Positions 54,414-63,276 of a DNA stretch of 64,000 nucleotides are shown here, piece by piece. The stretch spans positions 6,122,001 to 6,186,000 of the forward strand of contig NZ_CP022521.1 in assembly GCF_002234535.1 (NCBI RefSeq), in the 5' to 3' direction. The notes under the pieces were generated by a model. That model did not search any database and was not told where the DNA came from. It saw nothing but the letters and a program-made list of their open reading frames with translations. The stretch is from Actinoalloteichus hoggarensis. Lineage in GTDB: Bacteria > Actinomycetota > Actinomycetes > Mycobacteriales > Pseudonocardiaceae. The position numbers were made by a program, and so were the translations under genes. Each line of letters begins with the position of its first letter. The first letter of the stretch is position 1.

Positions 54414-57400
54414 TCAGGCCAGCAGGTTCACCGCGGTGGTGTCGACGAGCAACGCGGCGATGAGCTGCCGCTGCGACCAGCGATCCAGTCGCCAGGCCAG
54501 CGCCCGCGCCACCCCGTCCTGTGTGTCGGCCGCGTGCACGGCGCCGTCCTCGTCGACCCACCATGGCACCTGGCGGTCGACGTCCCGCGAACGCACCGTC
54601 AGCTTCTCGTGCAGCCACAGCACACCGTCGGGGACGCGGACGCCCATCAGGTCGATCACGCCTGCGACGCCGACATGGGCCGCCCAGTCGATCGGCCGAC
54701 CGGGCTCGACGACCCGGCCCGCCCACTCGTCCGAGGCGAACGGCAGGTCCAACAGCTCGGCCAGCTCCACCGCGCCGCCCTGGGCCGAGGTCACGCCGAA
54801 GCCGCCGAGATCGTCCGGGACGACGCCGCCGACCGCGCTCGAACCACCGCCACCGGACGCGCCGTCGCCGGCGGCATCGTCGAAGGGATCGGGCTCGGCC
54901 ACCGCGACACAGCTCGCGGGGTCCCCGACCGCCAGCAGCCACGGCTCGTCGAGCACCACGACGTCGTCGGCGGCGGCCACCGCACCGGTCAACGTGCGCA
55001 GCGAGTCGGGGGGCTCGATCCGCTCGGCGTCGACCAGACCGACGGCGACCGCATCGGCCAGGGCCCGATGGACGCGCAGGGCCGTCCCCACCGAGATCGT
55101 CGACTCCGGATCGGCCAGTCGGGCGAGCAGCTCCGCCGCGTCCGCGTTCCCGGTGATCCGCAACTCGGTGCGAACCCCGGCCGCCACCAGCAGTTCTACG
55201 TCCGCCTCGGCGAGGACCGCATCGGGGACCGGGTCGTAGAGCCCGGCGAGTTCGCCTGCGCCGGGCAGCCGCCACTGCCGGGGCGGACGTCCGGCGAGCG
55301 AGGCGTACCGGGCCAGCCACCAGGCGGTGTAGCCGGGGGCGCGTACCGCCCGCCAGGTCGCGGGCTCGGCACGAAGCAGCCGCAGCGCGGCGGGCCAGGC
55401 GTGCGCCGCGACGAGATCGAGGTCGCGCACCGCGATCAGCTCGGCAGGTGGCTCCGCGTCGCCGTCGACCTCGGCCCACCAGAGTTCCTCGTCGGCCAGA
55501 TCGTGATCGGGCCCGGCGGGTGACTCGACCGTCAACACGCTGAAACCACTGATGACGCCGATACGACGCAGCACGTCCGCCGAGGTGCGCTCGGCGACCG
55601 ACGAGTCGAGCACGCCGAGCCCGGCGTCCTCGTCGAGGACCGAGGCCAGCGGGGCGTCGGGCAGCATCAGTTCGTCGGCGGCACGCAGTTCACCGTTCGC
55701 CGCGGGCAGCGGCAGCGCGGCGAGCCACGGGCGCGGCTCCTCCCCCGCCCGCGCGACCAGGCCGAGCACCAGCTCCACGAGCGGGGTGACGTCCCCGCCC
55801 GCCTCGGCCTCGTCGAGCCCCGCCAGGACGGCCTCCCGCACCGGGTCCGAGTCCAGCAGCTCCACCGGGCCCGCTCGTCGGGCGCCGAGCGTCTCCAACA
55901 GCGGATGCACCGCGTCGGGATGCGCGATGCGCAGGCCCGTGACGTCGACCGCCGTCGTCGCCGTCAAGGCGGCCAGCTCGCCGTCCGGCAGCAGCACGTC
56001 TCGCGGCCCGGTGACCGTGCGGCCGTCCACCAACGGCACGGGCAGCGCGCCCAGCTCGTCGAGCCGCGTTCCGGGCCCCGCCGCCGGGAGCAGGGCGGCG
56101 TAGAGCCGCCGCCACCACTCGGGTTCTCGCCGGAGGCCGGACAGTTCGGCGACGACCTCGGCCGGGCCCAGTCGACGGACGCCCAGCGCCGACAGCGCCG
56201 CCGTGTGCCGCGCCGCGCCGAGTGTCGAGGACAGGAGGCCGGGAATCACCTCCGCCAGCAGCTCGACCAGCTCGGCGGTGCCGTCCTCGATCACCACCGC
56301 GTCCCGTGCCGTCACCTCGGCGCCCGTCGCGGCAGGCAGCCAGGCCGTCTCGCGCAGGGCGGGCAGCAGCCGATCACGCAGTGCCTCGTCCAGTTCGGAT
56401 CGGGGGAAGCCCGGCGCGGGCACCACGGCGATCCGCTGTTCGGGAACGAGGACGGCGGGCAGCGCGGCGTAGGTCGCCGCGGCGCGGTCCAGGACCGCGT
56501 CGAGGGCGACGCCCGGACGGGCCCGCCTGCGATCCGCCTCCAGCGGGACCGTGGCCAGCAGCCGCGCGGGCAGCGAGAGCAGGTCGTCGGTGGGGGTCGG
56601 CGCGTGCAGTCGATCGCCTGCCTGCGGTTCCGGAGTCCCGTCGGCATCCACCGGCAGCGCCCAGCAGACCGACCAGCGACGGCGTCGCCGGGCCTCCGCC
56701 CCCGACTCGCCGAGTTCGTCCTCGGCCAGCACCCCGTCGGACCGTCGACACAGCCAGTGTCGAGGGCCGTCGGGGCCGTGCACCGTCACACGACCGTCGG
56801 CGTGGTCCTCGCGATGCCAGGTCCGGTCCTCGATCTCGATCCTGACGAGCCCCGGCAGGGCCAGCAGGAGATCCGGAGCCTGCTCGACACAGGCGGCGAG
56901 CACGGCCGCACCGTCGATCTCGGCGCGCAGCGGCAGCCGGACCTCGGTGTCGAAGCCCTCGGGCGGCGGCTCGGCGGCCTCGGACGGCCAGACCAGTCGG
57001 AGCACCGGCACCGTGTGGTCCCGTTCGGCGGCCACGTCGGCCAGCGTCTCCTCGGCGGCCACGATCGCGGCGGTCCGCGCGGCGGAGAAGGCCACCGAAC
57101 CGGTCGACGAGATCACCGAGGGCTCCTCGCTGACCGCCAGGACCGCGGCGAAGCCGACGCCGAAGCGTCCGACGCTGGTCTCGTCGCGCTTGGCCGAGGC
57201 ACGCAGGGCGCTCAGCGCGGCCACCCCGTCGGCGGACAACGGCGAGCCGGTGTTGGCCGCCCGAAGCTCGCCGCCGGTCAGCGCGAGCCGCAGCGTTCCC
57301 CCCAGACCCGCCTCGGCGGCGGCGTCCGCCGCGTTCTGCGCGAGTTCGATCAGCAGCCGGTCTCGATACCCGCCGAAGCGCAGGTCGTCCTCGCTGTTGG

Positions 57401-57515
57401 CATCCTCCCGGAACCGAGTGGGCGAGCTGCGCCAGGCGAGCAGGACGGACTCACGCAGTCGCGCCGTGCCGAAGGGATCGGCCGTGGGCTCCTGCGTCGG
57501 AGCTGCCTCCGTCAC
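54414..57515 (-). CDS. Sacsin/Hsp90-type N-terminal ATPase-domain protein
   Basis: GTG at 57515, overlapping the DUF3027 stop by 4 nt (GTGA). 1033 residues. The N-terminal GHKL ATPase module (~10-180) has the N-box ELAQNAADAAAEA near 56-68 with the Mg-binding Asn, and the lid motif VGRFGVGFAAVLAVSEEP near 116-133; these are the nucleotide-binding motifs of sacsin and Hsp90. The remaining ~850 residues are Leu/Ala-rich with no further recognisable domain. Members of this family are annotated as molecular chaperone-like in actinobacteria. Likely cytoplasmic; clients unknown. Operon with the DUF3027 gene. Confidence 0.88.
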   Translation of the reverse strand: MTEAAPTQEPTADPFGTARLRESVLLAWRSSPTRFREDANSEDDLRFGGYRDRLLIELAQNAADAAAEAGLGGTLRLALTGGELRAANTGSPLSADGVAALSALRASAKRDETSVGRFGVGFAAVLAVSEEPSVISSTGSVAFSAARTAAIVAAEETLADVAAERDHTVPVLRLVWPSEAAEPPPEGFDTEVRLPLRAEIDGAAVLAACVEQAPDLLLALPGLVRIEIEDRTWHREDHADGRVTVHGPDGPRHWLCRRSDGVLAEDELGESGAEARRRRRWSVCWALPVDADGTPEPQAGDRLHAPTPTDDLLSLPARLLATVPLEADRRRARPGVALDAVLDRAAATYAALPAVLVPEQRIAVVPAPGFPRSELDEALRDRLLPALRETAWLPAATGAEVTARDAVVIEDGTAELVELLAEVIPGLLSSTLGAARHTAALSALGVRRLGPAEVVAELSGLRREPEWWRRLYAALLPAAGPGTRLDELGALPVPLVDGRTVTGPRDVLLPDGELAALTATTAVDVTGLRIAHPDAVHPLLETLGARRAGPVELLDSDPVREAVLAGLDEAEAGGDVTPLVELVLGLVARAGEEPRPWLAALPLPAANGELRAADELMLPDAPLASVLDEDAGLGVLDSSVAERTSADVLRRIGVISGFSVLTVESPAGPDHDLADEELWWAEVDGDAEPPAELIAVRDLDLVAAHAWPAALRLLRAEPATWRAVRAPGYTAWWLARYASLAGRPPRQWRLPGAGELAGLYDPVPDAVLAEADVELLVAAGVRTELRITGNADAAELLARLADPESTISVGTALRVHRALADAVAVGLVDAERIEPPDSLRTLTGAVAAADDVVVLDEPWLLAVGDPASCVAVAEPDPFDDAAGDGASGGGGSSAVGGVVPDDLGGFGVTSAQGGAVELAELLDLPFASDEWAGRVVEPGRPIDWAAHVGVAGVIDLMGVRVPDGVLWLHEKLTVRSRDVDRQVPWWVDEDGAVHAADTQDGVARALAWRLDRWSQRQLIAALLVDTTAVNLLA

Positions 57516-58930
57516 GTGGTCGAGCCGCCGTCATCGACGGGCTTCGCGGCGCTGGACGTCGAATCGGGGGCCTGCTCGGCGGCGGAGGCCTTCGCCGTCT
57601 TCGTGTTCTTCGCCGACCTCGTCGCCCGGCGCGCACGCGCGGGCTTGACGGCCTGCTCGGACTGCTCGGCGGGTGCGGTCGACTCGGGTGTCTCGCCCGG
57701 CTCGGACGGCGTGTCCCTTCCGGCCCGCCCGCTCGGCTCGCCTGCCGACGTGCGACCGCGACGGGTGCGGACCCGCTTCGGGCGCGACGTGTCGGGGATC
57801 GCCTCGCCGCTCGTCGCGGGGATGGCGGCGGGGTCGGCGTGGGCCTCGGTCTCCTGAACCGCCGTGTCCGGGCTCGGTGTGCCTGCCTCGGCCGCGTCGC
57901 CGGGCTCCGGTCGGACCTCGCCCGCCTCGGGGGCCGGGCTGCCCGACGTCTCGGCGACCGCGGTCGTCTCGACGGTGTTCTCGACGGGAGCGTCGGTGCT
58001 GCTCTCAGGGGCCGTGCCGTCGGCGGCGGGGCCCTCGGCGGTGGTGCCCTCGGCCGGGCTCTCGGCGGCGGCCGGGTCGACGTCCGCGGCGTCCGCATCG
58101 GCATCCGTGCCGAGAGGACGGACGGTGCCCACCGGGATCAGCTCGACCCCGGCATCGTCGAAGACGACCTCCGCCACCGGAACCGGCGAGGCGTTGTCCA
58201 CCTCGGCGTCGGAGTGCGCGCCACAGCCGTACTCGGCGTGGACGACACGGCCGTCGGCCGGGGCCATCTCATTACCGCACGCCCCGAAGGCTGCTCGGAG
58301 CGAACCGGCGAGGGGAAGATAGAAACCGCAGGTCCCGCAGTGCGCGGGCGCGCTGCGGGCCATCTGTGCCTCGGGGCCGAAGTCGCTCTGGAACCAGCGT
58401 CGTGCCGTCTCCACCCGGCCGTGCCGACCGAGGAGCCTGCGCCTGCCGAGGCCCAGCTCCCTGGCCACCTCTTCGACCGCGGGATCGTCGCTGGCCAGGT
58501 AGCCGGGCACCAGCCTGGGGTCGTCGGGCGCCGAGGGCAGCAGATCGCCGACGCCCAGATCACCCGCCCGGACCCGCTGATCCCACGGCAGCCAGTCCGG
58601 CGCCACGAGCGCGTCCGGCCCCGGGAGCAGCACCACCTCGCTGACGGTGACCGGGGTGCCGGGACCCGCGAAGGCGACCGTCACCGCCCACCGCCAGCCG
58701 ACGTACCCGGCGTGCGTGGCGACGAACTGGTGGGTGGCCGAGGAGTCGTCCTCCGCCTGGACTCCGACGTGCTCGCCGACCAGCTCCTCACCCGCCTCCG
58801 ACTGGGCGGCGGCCCTCGCCTGCTCGACGGCCTCGGCCAGAGCCCGGTCGGGCTGACGGACAGACGTCGCCGCCACGCCGACCTGACCGGACGGTGGTTC
58901 CGGCACGAACCTCGGGGTGCTGGGAGACAT
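57512..58930 (-). CDS. DUF3027 protein with zinc-finger-like cysteines
   Basis: ATG at 58930 with GGAGGGG just upstream; a longer frame to 59191 is not credible. 472 residues. The DUF3027 region (~1-265) includes VATHAGYVGWRWAVTVAFAG, the RRLLGRHGRVETARRWFQSDFGP block, then CGTCGFYLPLAGSLRAAFGACGN and YGCGAHSDAEVDN, whose four cysteines and a His may bind zinc. The last ~190 residues are Ala/Glu/Pro-rich followed by an Arg/Lys-rich end, disordered. Function unknown. Coupled to the sacsin-like gene. Confidence 0.9.
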   Translation of the reverse strand: MSPSTPRFVPEPPSGQVGVAATSVRQPDRALAEAVEQARAAAQSEAGEELVGEHVGVQAEDDSSATHQFVATHAGYVGWRWAVTVAFAGPGTPVTVSEVVLLPGPDALVAPDWLPWDQRVRAGDLGVGDLLPSAPDDPRLVPGYLASDDPAVEEVARELGLGRRRLLGRHGRVETARRWFQSDFGPEAQMARSAPAHCGTCGFYLPLAGSLRAAFGACGNEMAPADGRVVHAEYGCGAHSDAEVDNASPVPVAEVVFDDAGVELIPVGTVRPLGTDADADAADVDPAAAESPAEGTTAEGPAADGTAPESSTDAPVENTVETTAVAETSGSPAPEAGEVRPEPGDAAEAGTPSPDTAVQETEAHADPAAIPATSGEAIPDTSRPKRVRTRRGRTSAGEPSGRAGRDTPSEPGETPESTAPAEQSEQAVKPARARRATRSAKNTKTAKASAAEQAPDSTSSAAKPVDDGGSTT

Positions 58931-58990
58931 CACCCCTCCGATTGTGCCGGACGTCTTCTGCTCCGCTGCGTCCCGTGCCACGCTGTCAGA

Positions 58991-59845
58991 GTGGGCCCGC
59001 GCAGATCCACCTTGTCGAGGACCGTCGTGCTGATGTTCTGCGGCCTGTTGGCGGCAGGATGCGGCGTGTTTCCGGAGGCTCCTGCACAAGACGATCGACA
59101 GTCCGACGGCGATCACTCCGACCACGACGCTGCGCACTCGGGCAGCGTCCCACAGCGCTACGACGTCGAGGTCCTCGAGACCCGACCGCACGATCCCGAC
59201 GCCTTCACCCAGGGATTCGAGATCGCAGGCGACATCCTCTACGAGGGCACCGGGCTGGTGGGCCGGTCGTCCCTCCGTGCGACGGATCCGGTGACCGGCG
59301 AGGTACTCGACCAGGTCGACCTGCCCAGTCCGCTCTTCGGCGAGGGCATCACCGTCGTCGACGATCGGGTCTGGCAGTTGACCTGGCAGAACAACGTCGC
59401 ATTGTTACGGGATCGCGACACGCTCGCCGAGCTGGACCGCTTCGAGTACCCCGGCGAGGGCTGGGGCATCTGCCATGACGGCACCAGACTGGTGATGAGC
59501 GACGGCACCGATCAGCTCCAGTTCCGCGATCCGGAGAGCTTCGCCCTGCTCGGCTCGGTCCGGGTTCGGCAGGAGGGCGAGCCGCGTCACCAGCTCAACG
59601 AGCTGGAATGCGTCGACGGCCAGGTGTGGTCCAACGTCTGGTTCAGCGACGACATCCTGCGGATCGACCCGGACAGCGGCGAGGTGACCGGCGTGGTCGA
59701 CGCCACCGGCCTGCTGCCGCCCGAGCAGCGGCCGGGCGCCGACGTGCTCAACGGCATCGCCGCGATACCCGACACCGACGAGTTCCTGCTCACGGGCAAG
59801 CACTGGCCGAGCACCTTCCGGGTCCGATTCGTCCCTTCGGAGTGA
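58991..59845 (+). CDS. Glutaminyl-peptide cyclotransferase, lipoprotein form
   Basis: GTG at 58991, divergent from the DUF3027 gene; CACGCT 6 nt upstream may be a weak -10, and no Shine-Dalgarno is seen. 284 residues: signal peptide with RR and lipobox LLAAGC, a His/Asp-rich spacer (~30-50), then a five-bladed beta-propeller of the plant/bacterial glutamine cyclotransferase family with DAFTQGFEIAGDILYEGTGLVGRSSLR, EGITVVDDRVWQLTWQN, LNELECVDGQVWSNVW and VLNGIAAIPDTDEFLLTGKHW. Converts N-terminal Gln of exported proteins to pyroglutamate. Membrane-anchored outside the cell. Confidence 0.9.
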   Translation: MGPRRSTLSRTVVLMFCGLLAAGCGVFPEAPAQDDRQSDGDHSDHDAAHSGSVPQRYDVEVLETRPHDPDAFTQGFEIAGDILYEGTGLVGRSSLRATDPVTGEVLDQVDLPSPLFGEGITVVDDRVWQLTWQNNVALLRDRDTLAELDRFEYPGEGWGICHDGTRLVMSDGTDQLQFRDPESFALLGSVRVRQEGEPRHQLNELECVDGQVWSNVWFSDDILRIDPDSGEVTGVVDATGLLPPEQRPGADVLNGIAAIPDTDEFLLTGKHWPSTFRVRFVPSE

Positions 59846-59945
59846 CCGGGCGATCGGCGTGAACTCGACGGCGATCTTCCGGCGACGGGGATTCACCGCC
59901 GCGACCAGGCCCGCGTAAGGGCTCGCGTACGGCAGGATTGACCCC

Positions 59946-62615
59946 GTGCTGCGTTCCGATCCGCCAGAAGAGCCCGACCGTCGTCGCGGCCGTGCCGGGC
60001 GGAAGGGCATGCTGCGCCCGAGCCGCCGCACCGAGATCGAGCACCACGACGGGCGGGATCGTGACGACGCGGCCGAGGCGAGGACGCCCCGAGACACGTC
60101 GCCGCGCAGGCAGCCGCCCGCCCGCAGGCCTGATCGTGTCGAGCCGGACCGGCCGCGAAAGCGACGGCCTGCGCGCTATGCCGACGAGTACGACCAGGAG
60201 GAGTACGACCGCGAGGAGCGTCGAAGCCGAGGCGCGCGGTCGGCATCACCCGGCGACGCACGCGGCGAGGATCGCTACCTCGACGACCGCGGACGGGATC
60301 GAGGCGACCGATACTCCGACGAGGGACGCACCCGCGACTACCGGGACGACGACCGGGCCCGCGACGACAGGGATCATCGCGGCGATCGGCACCACCGGGT
60401 CCGGCGCGACGGACGCGCCCGATCCGACGGCGGATACTCGGACGATCGCCGCGGCGACGAACGCTACGGCGGCGACGGCCGTGACGACGAGCGATACCGG
60501 CGCCGCTACGCCGACGACCGGTACGCCGACGACCGGTACGAGGACGACCGGTACGAGGACGACCGCCGCCGGGATGACCGCTACGGGCCTGATCGTCGCG
60601 AGAGTGATCGTCGCGAGAGTGATCGTCGCGAGAGTGATCGTCGCGAGAGTGATCGTCGCGAGAGTGATCGTCGCGAGAGTGATCGCCCTCGGGACGACCG
60701 GTACGAGGACGAGTACACGGACCTGGACGACCACGATCCCGACGATCGGACTCGACGCAGGCAGGACGAGCCGCGCGACCGGTCGCCCCGGCGATCGGAC
60801 CCCGATGACGAGCACCACACGTACGCGGCGAGGGCGGACGGCCGCCGGAACCGACCGGATCACGATCGGCGGGCTGGCGGTCGCGACGATCACCGCGACC
60901 ACCACCGCGAAGGTCGCCCGCCGAGGGAACGGAGCGGCGAGGACCGCGATCGCTACGGCGACGAGCGGTACGGCGACGGCCACGACCGCGATCGTTACGG
61001 CGACGACGGCTATGACGACGGCGAGCCCCGGCGCGGCGAGCCGGGCACGCGCCGACCGCGGAGCCGGGACGACACCGAGGAGCGCCTCGGCGACCGGGCC
61101 GTGCCCGCCCGCCGGGTCGATCACCCGGCCGACGAGGAGCCGGCCGACAGCGCGCACCACCCCGAGCATCCCCGAGGCCCGAAGAAGCTGACCGTCACCC
61201 GCGTGGCGATGTATCGGAGCAGGCAGCTCACCGGCCAGGCCGTCCAGGCGTTCCGCCGGGCCGCGCACGCCGACGGCGCGGACAAGTCCGGGCTGAACCG
61301 CCTCACCTACGCCGTGATGATGAACTACGCGGTCGACGCCGCCATCGCGGTCGCCCTGGCCAACACCTTGTTCTTCTCGGCGGCCACCGGTGAGAGCCGG
61401 GGCCGGGTGGCGCTCTACCTGCTGATCACCGTCGCCCCCTTCGCACTGATCGCCCCGGTGATCGGGCCGGCGCTCGACCGCCTGCAGCGCGGCAGGCGCA
61501 TCGCCCTGGCGTCGTCCTTCGCCACCCGTGTCGCGCTGCTGGCGGTGATGGCCGTCAACTTCGACAGCTGGCTGCTGTATCCGGCGGCCCTGGGCTGCAT
61601 GGTGATGTCGAAGTCGTTCGGGGTGCTCAAGGGCGCGGTCACCCCACGAGTGCTGCCCTCGGAGATCACGCTCGTCGAGACGAACGCTCGACTCAACATC
61701 TTCGGACTGGCCGCGGGCGGGGTGTTCGGCGCGCTGGCCAGCGGGCTGGCCGCGGTGTTCGACTCGGACGGCGCACTGTGGTTCGCCGTGCTCCTGGCCG
61801 GGGCGGGCGCGGTCCTGTGCCTGCGCATCCCGGCGTGGGTGGAGGTCACCGAGGGCGAGGTCCCCGCCTCGCTGAGCGCCCGACCGCGCAAGGCACGCCG
61901 ACAGCCCATGGGCCCGAACGTGGTCGTCGGCCTCTGGGGCACCGGCACGGCCCGCACCCTGACCGGCTTCCTCACCTTCTTCGCCGCCTTCGTCGTGAAG
62001 GCCGAGACCGAGGAGTCGGCAGGCGTCCAGGTGATGCTGCTCGGGCTGATCGTCGGTGCGGCGGGGCTCGGCAACTTCGTCGGCAACGGCGTCGGCGCCC
62101 GACTGCGGATGGGCAGACCGCATCAGGTGATCCTCATCTCGGTGGGCGCGGCGCTGGCGACGACCGTGTTCGCCGCGATCGTGCCAGGCATCCTCACCGC
62201 GGCGCTGGTGGCGCTGGTCGGCTCGACGGCCAGCGCGCTCGCCAAGATCTCACTGGACTCCGTCGTGCAGCGGGAGATGTCGGAGGAGTCTCGGGCCTCC
62301 GCCTTCGGGCGCTCGGAGACGATCCTGCAACTCGCCTGGGTCTTCGGCGGCGTGCTCGGACTGCTGCTGCCGCCCTCGTACTGGATCGGTTTCACGGTGC
62401 TGTCGGTACTGCTGGTCCTCGGCCTGGTGCAGACGGTGCTGACGAGCAGGGGCCGGTCTCTGCTGCCCTCCCGCGGCTTCCGACCCGGCGGGCCGCCCGC
62501 GCCGGATCGACGGGACGCTCCCCGGCGGCCGCAGCTCGGCAGGGGTCGGTCGGACGACGTGGCACCCCGGTCCCCGTCGACGGCGACGGCCATCGAGGCC
62601 CCGCCGGATCGGTGA
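59946..62615 (+). CDS. MFS-like transporter with a ~430-residue charged repetitive N-terminus
   Basis: GTG at 59946. 889 residues. Residues 1 to ~430 are Arg/Asp/Glu/Tyr-rich and disordered, holding YADDR/YEDDR repeats (~185-205) and six perfect RRESD repeats (216-245, DNA 60591-60680). From ~445 there are about twelve transmembrane helices in a MFS fold (NYAVDAAIAVALANTLFF, ALDRLQRGRRIALASSF, RMGRPHQVILISVGAALA, FGRSETILQLAWVFGGVLG), ending in a Pro/Arg-rich tail. In the mycobacterial equivalent (Rv0876c, from memory) the transporter core is alike. Substrate unknown; the long charged N-terminus suggests docking of proteins or RNA at the membrane. Confidence 0.9.
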   Translation: MLRSDPPEEPDRRRGRAGRKGMLRPSRRTEIEHHDGRDRDDAAEARTPRDTSPRRQPPARRPDRVEPDRPRKRRPARYADEYDQEEYDREERRSRGARSASPGDARGEDRYLDDRGRDRGDRYSDEGRTRDYRDDDRARDDRDHRGDRHHRVRRDGRARSDGGYSDDRRGDERYGGDGRDDERYRRRYADDRYADDRYEDDRYEDDRRRDDRYGPDRRESDRRESDRRESDRRESDRRESDRRESDRPRDDRYEDEYTDLDDHDPDDRTRRRQDEPRDRSPRRSDPDDEHHTYAARADGRRNRPDHDRRAGGRDDHRDHHREGRPPRERSGEDRDRYGDERYGDGHDRDRYGDDGYDDGEPRRGEPGTRRPRSRDDTEERLGDRAVPARRVDHPADEEPADSAHHPEHPRGPKKLTVTRVAMYRSRQLTGQAVQAFRRAAHADGADKSGLNRLTYAVMMNYAVDAAIAVALANTLFFSAATGESRGRVALYLLITVAPFALIAPVIGPALDRLQRGRRIALASSFATRVALLAVMAVNFDSWLLYPAALGCMVMSKSFGVLKGAVTPRVLPSEITLVETNARLNIFGLAAGGVFGALASGLAAVFDSDGALWFAVLLAGAGAVLCLRIPAWVEVTEGEVPASLSARPRKARRQPMGPNVVVGLWGTGTARTLTGFLTFFAAFVVKAETEESAGVQVMLLGLIVGAAGLGNFVGNGVGARLRMGRPHQVILISVGAALATTVFAAIVPGILTAALVALVGSTASALAKISLDSVVQREMSEESRASAFGRSETILQLAWVFGGVLGLLLPPSYWIGFTVLSVLLVLGLVQTVLTSRGRSLLPSRGFRPGGPPAPDRRDAPRRPQLGRGRSDDVAPRSPSTATAIEAPPDR
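60591..60680. repeat. Six perfect 15-bp direct repeats inside the MFS gene
   Basis: GATCGTCGCGAGAGT repeated six times without change, in frame, encoding DRRES. Perfect identity suggests recent slippage expansion. Confidence 0.95.
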
Positions 62616-62734
62616 GGCTCGGCGAGTAGCTCGATGCCGTCGGCAGACGGCGGTACCGGGATCGCCGCCGGGCCCGACGGACGCGACTCCGGTACGTCGC
62701 CCACCACCCGGTCGGCCGCCGGGCGGCGGCGAAC

Positions 62735-62740
62735 TAGGCT
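62735..62740 (+). promoter_or_regulatory. TAGGCT -10 box, probable leaderless promoter
   Basis: Ends 7 nt before the GTG at 62748; no Shine-Dalgarno. Confidence 0.45.
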
Positions 62741-62747
62741 GCCTGTC

Positions 62748-63245
62748 GTGTCCGACGCCCCGCCGGTGAACAGGTCCCGGCTCGCCAGACTCGCCGCGAC
62801 CATGCTGGCCTGCCTCACGGTGGCGGGCTGCGCAGCCCCGGCCACGCCCAGGGTGAGCTTCTACGCGGATCGCGAGACCATCCATGTCGAGCCCGCGCAG
62901 CTCTGCGACGCCCAGCTGACCGAATGCTCGGTGAACGAGGCCGCCGTGGGAGTGCTGCGGGTCCCGCCGGGTGCACCGCTGCAGATCTCGGTGCCGCATC
63001 ACGTCGGGGACACGCCGTGGCAGGTGGTCTTCCGCTATCGGGTGGACGGCGAGGTGGTGGACGGCCGCAGCGAGGTGTTCGCGCCGGAGGAACGGCTGGC
63101 CTACACCCTGCGGCTGCCCGAGGCGGATGCTCAGCTGGAGGCCGTGGAGGTCCAGCGGTTCGGCGCGGTCCTCGTCGAGGACCCGGAGACCGGGGTCGGC
63201 TTCATCACCAGCGGGATCTGGGTGCTCTCCGTCGACGATCGCTGA
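62748..63245 (+). CDS. DUF2771 exported lipoprotein
   Basis: GTG at 62748. 165 residues: a signal peptide (basic VNRSRLARLAA and a hydrophobic core) with lipobox TVAGC, then the DUF2771 beta-rich domain with VSFYADRETIHVEPAQLCD, an LRVPPGAPLQISVPHHVGDTPWQVVF stretch and the final SGIWVLSVDD. Located just after the MFS gene, as in mycobacteria (Rv0875c next to Rv0876c, from memory). Function unknown; outer membrane-face protein. Confidence 0.88.
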   Translation: MSDAPPVNRSRLARLAATMLACLTVAGCAAPATPRVSFYADRETIHVEPAQLCDAQLTECSVNEAAVGVLRVPPGAPLQISVPHHVGDTPWQVVFRYRVDGEVVDGRSEVFAPEERLAYTLRLPEADAQLEAVEVQRFGAVLVEDPETGVGFITSGIWVLSVDDR

Positions 63246-63276
63246 CCGACTCCCGGCCGAGCCTGTGACGAGGGTG

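Noticed and set aside
60246-62123. 625-codon minus-strand frame opposite the MFS gene
   Set aside because: Its Val/Ala/Thr/Ile-rich repeats are simply the antisense of the RRESD and DDRY repeats.
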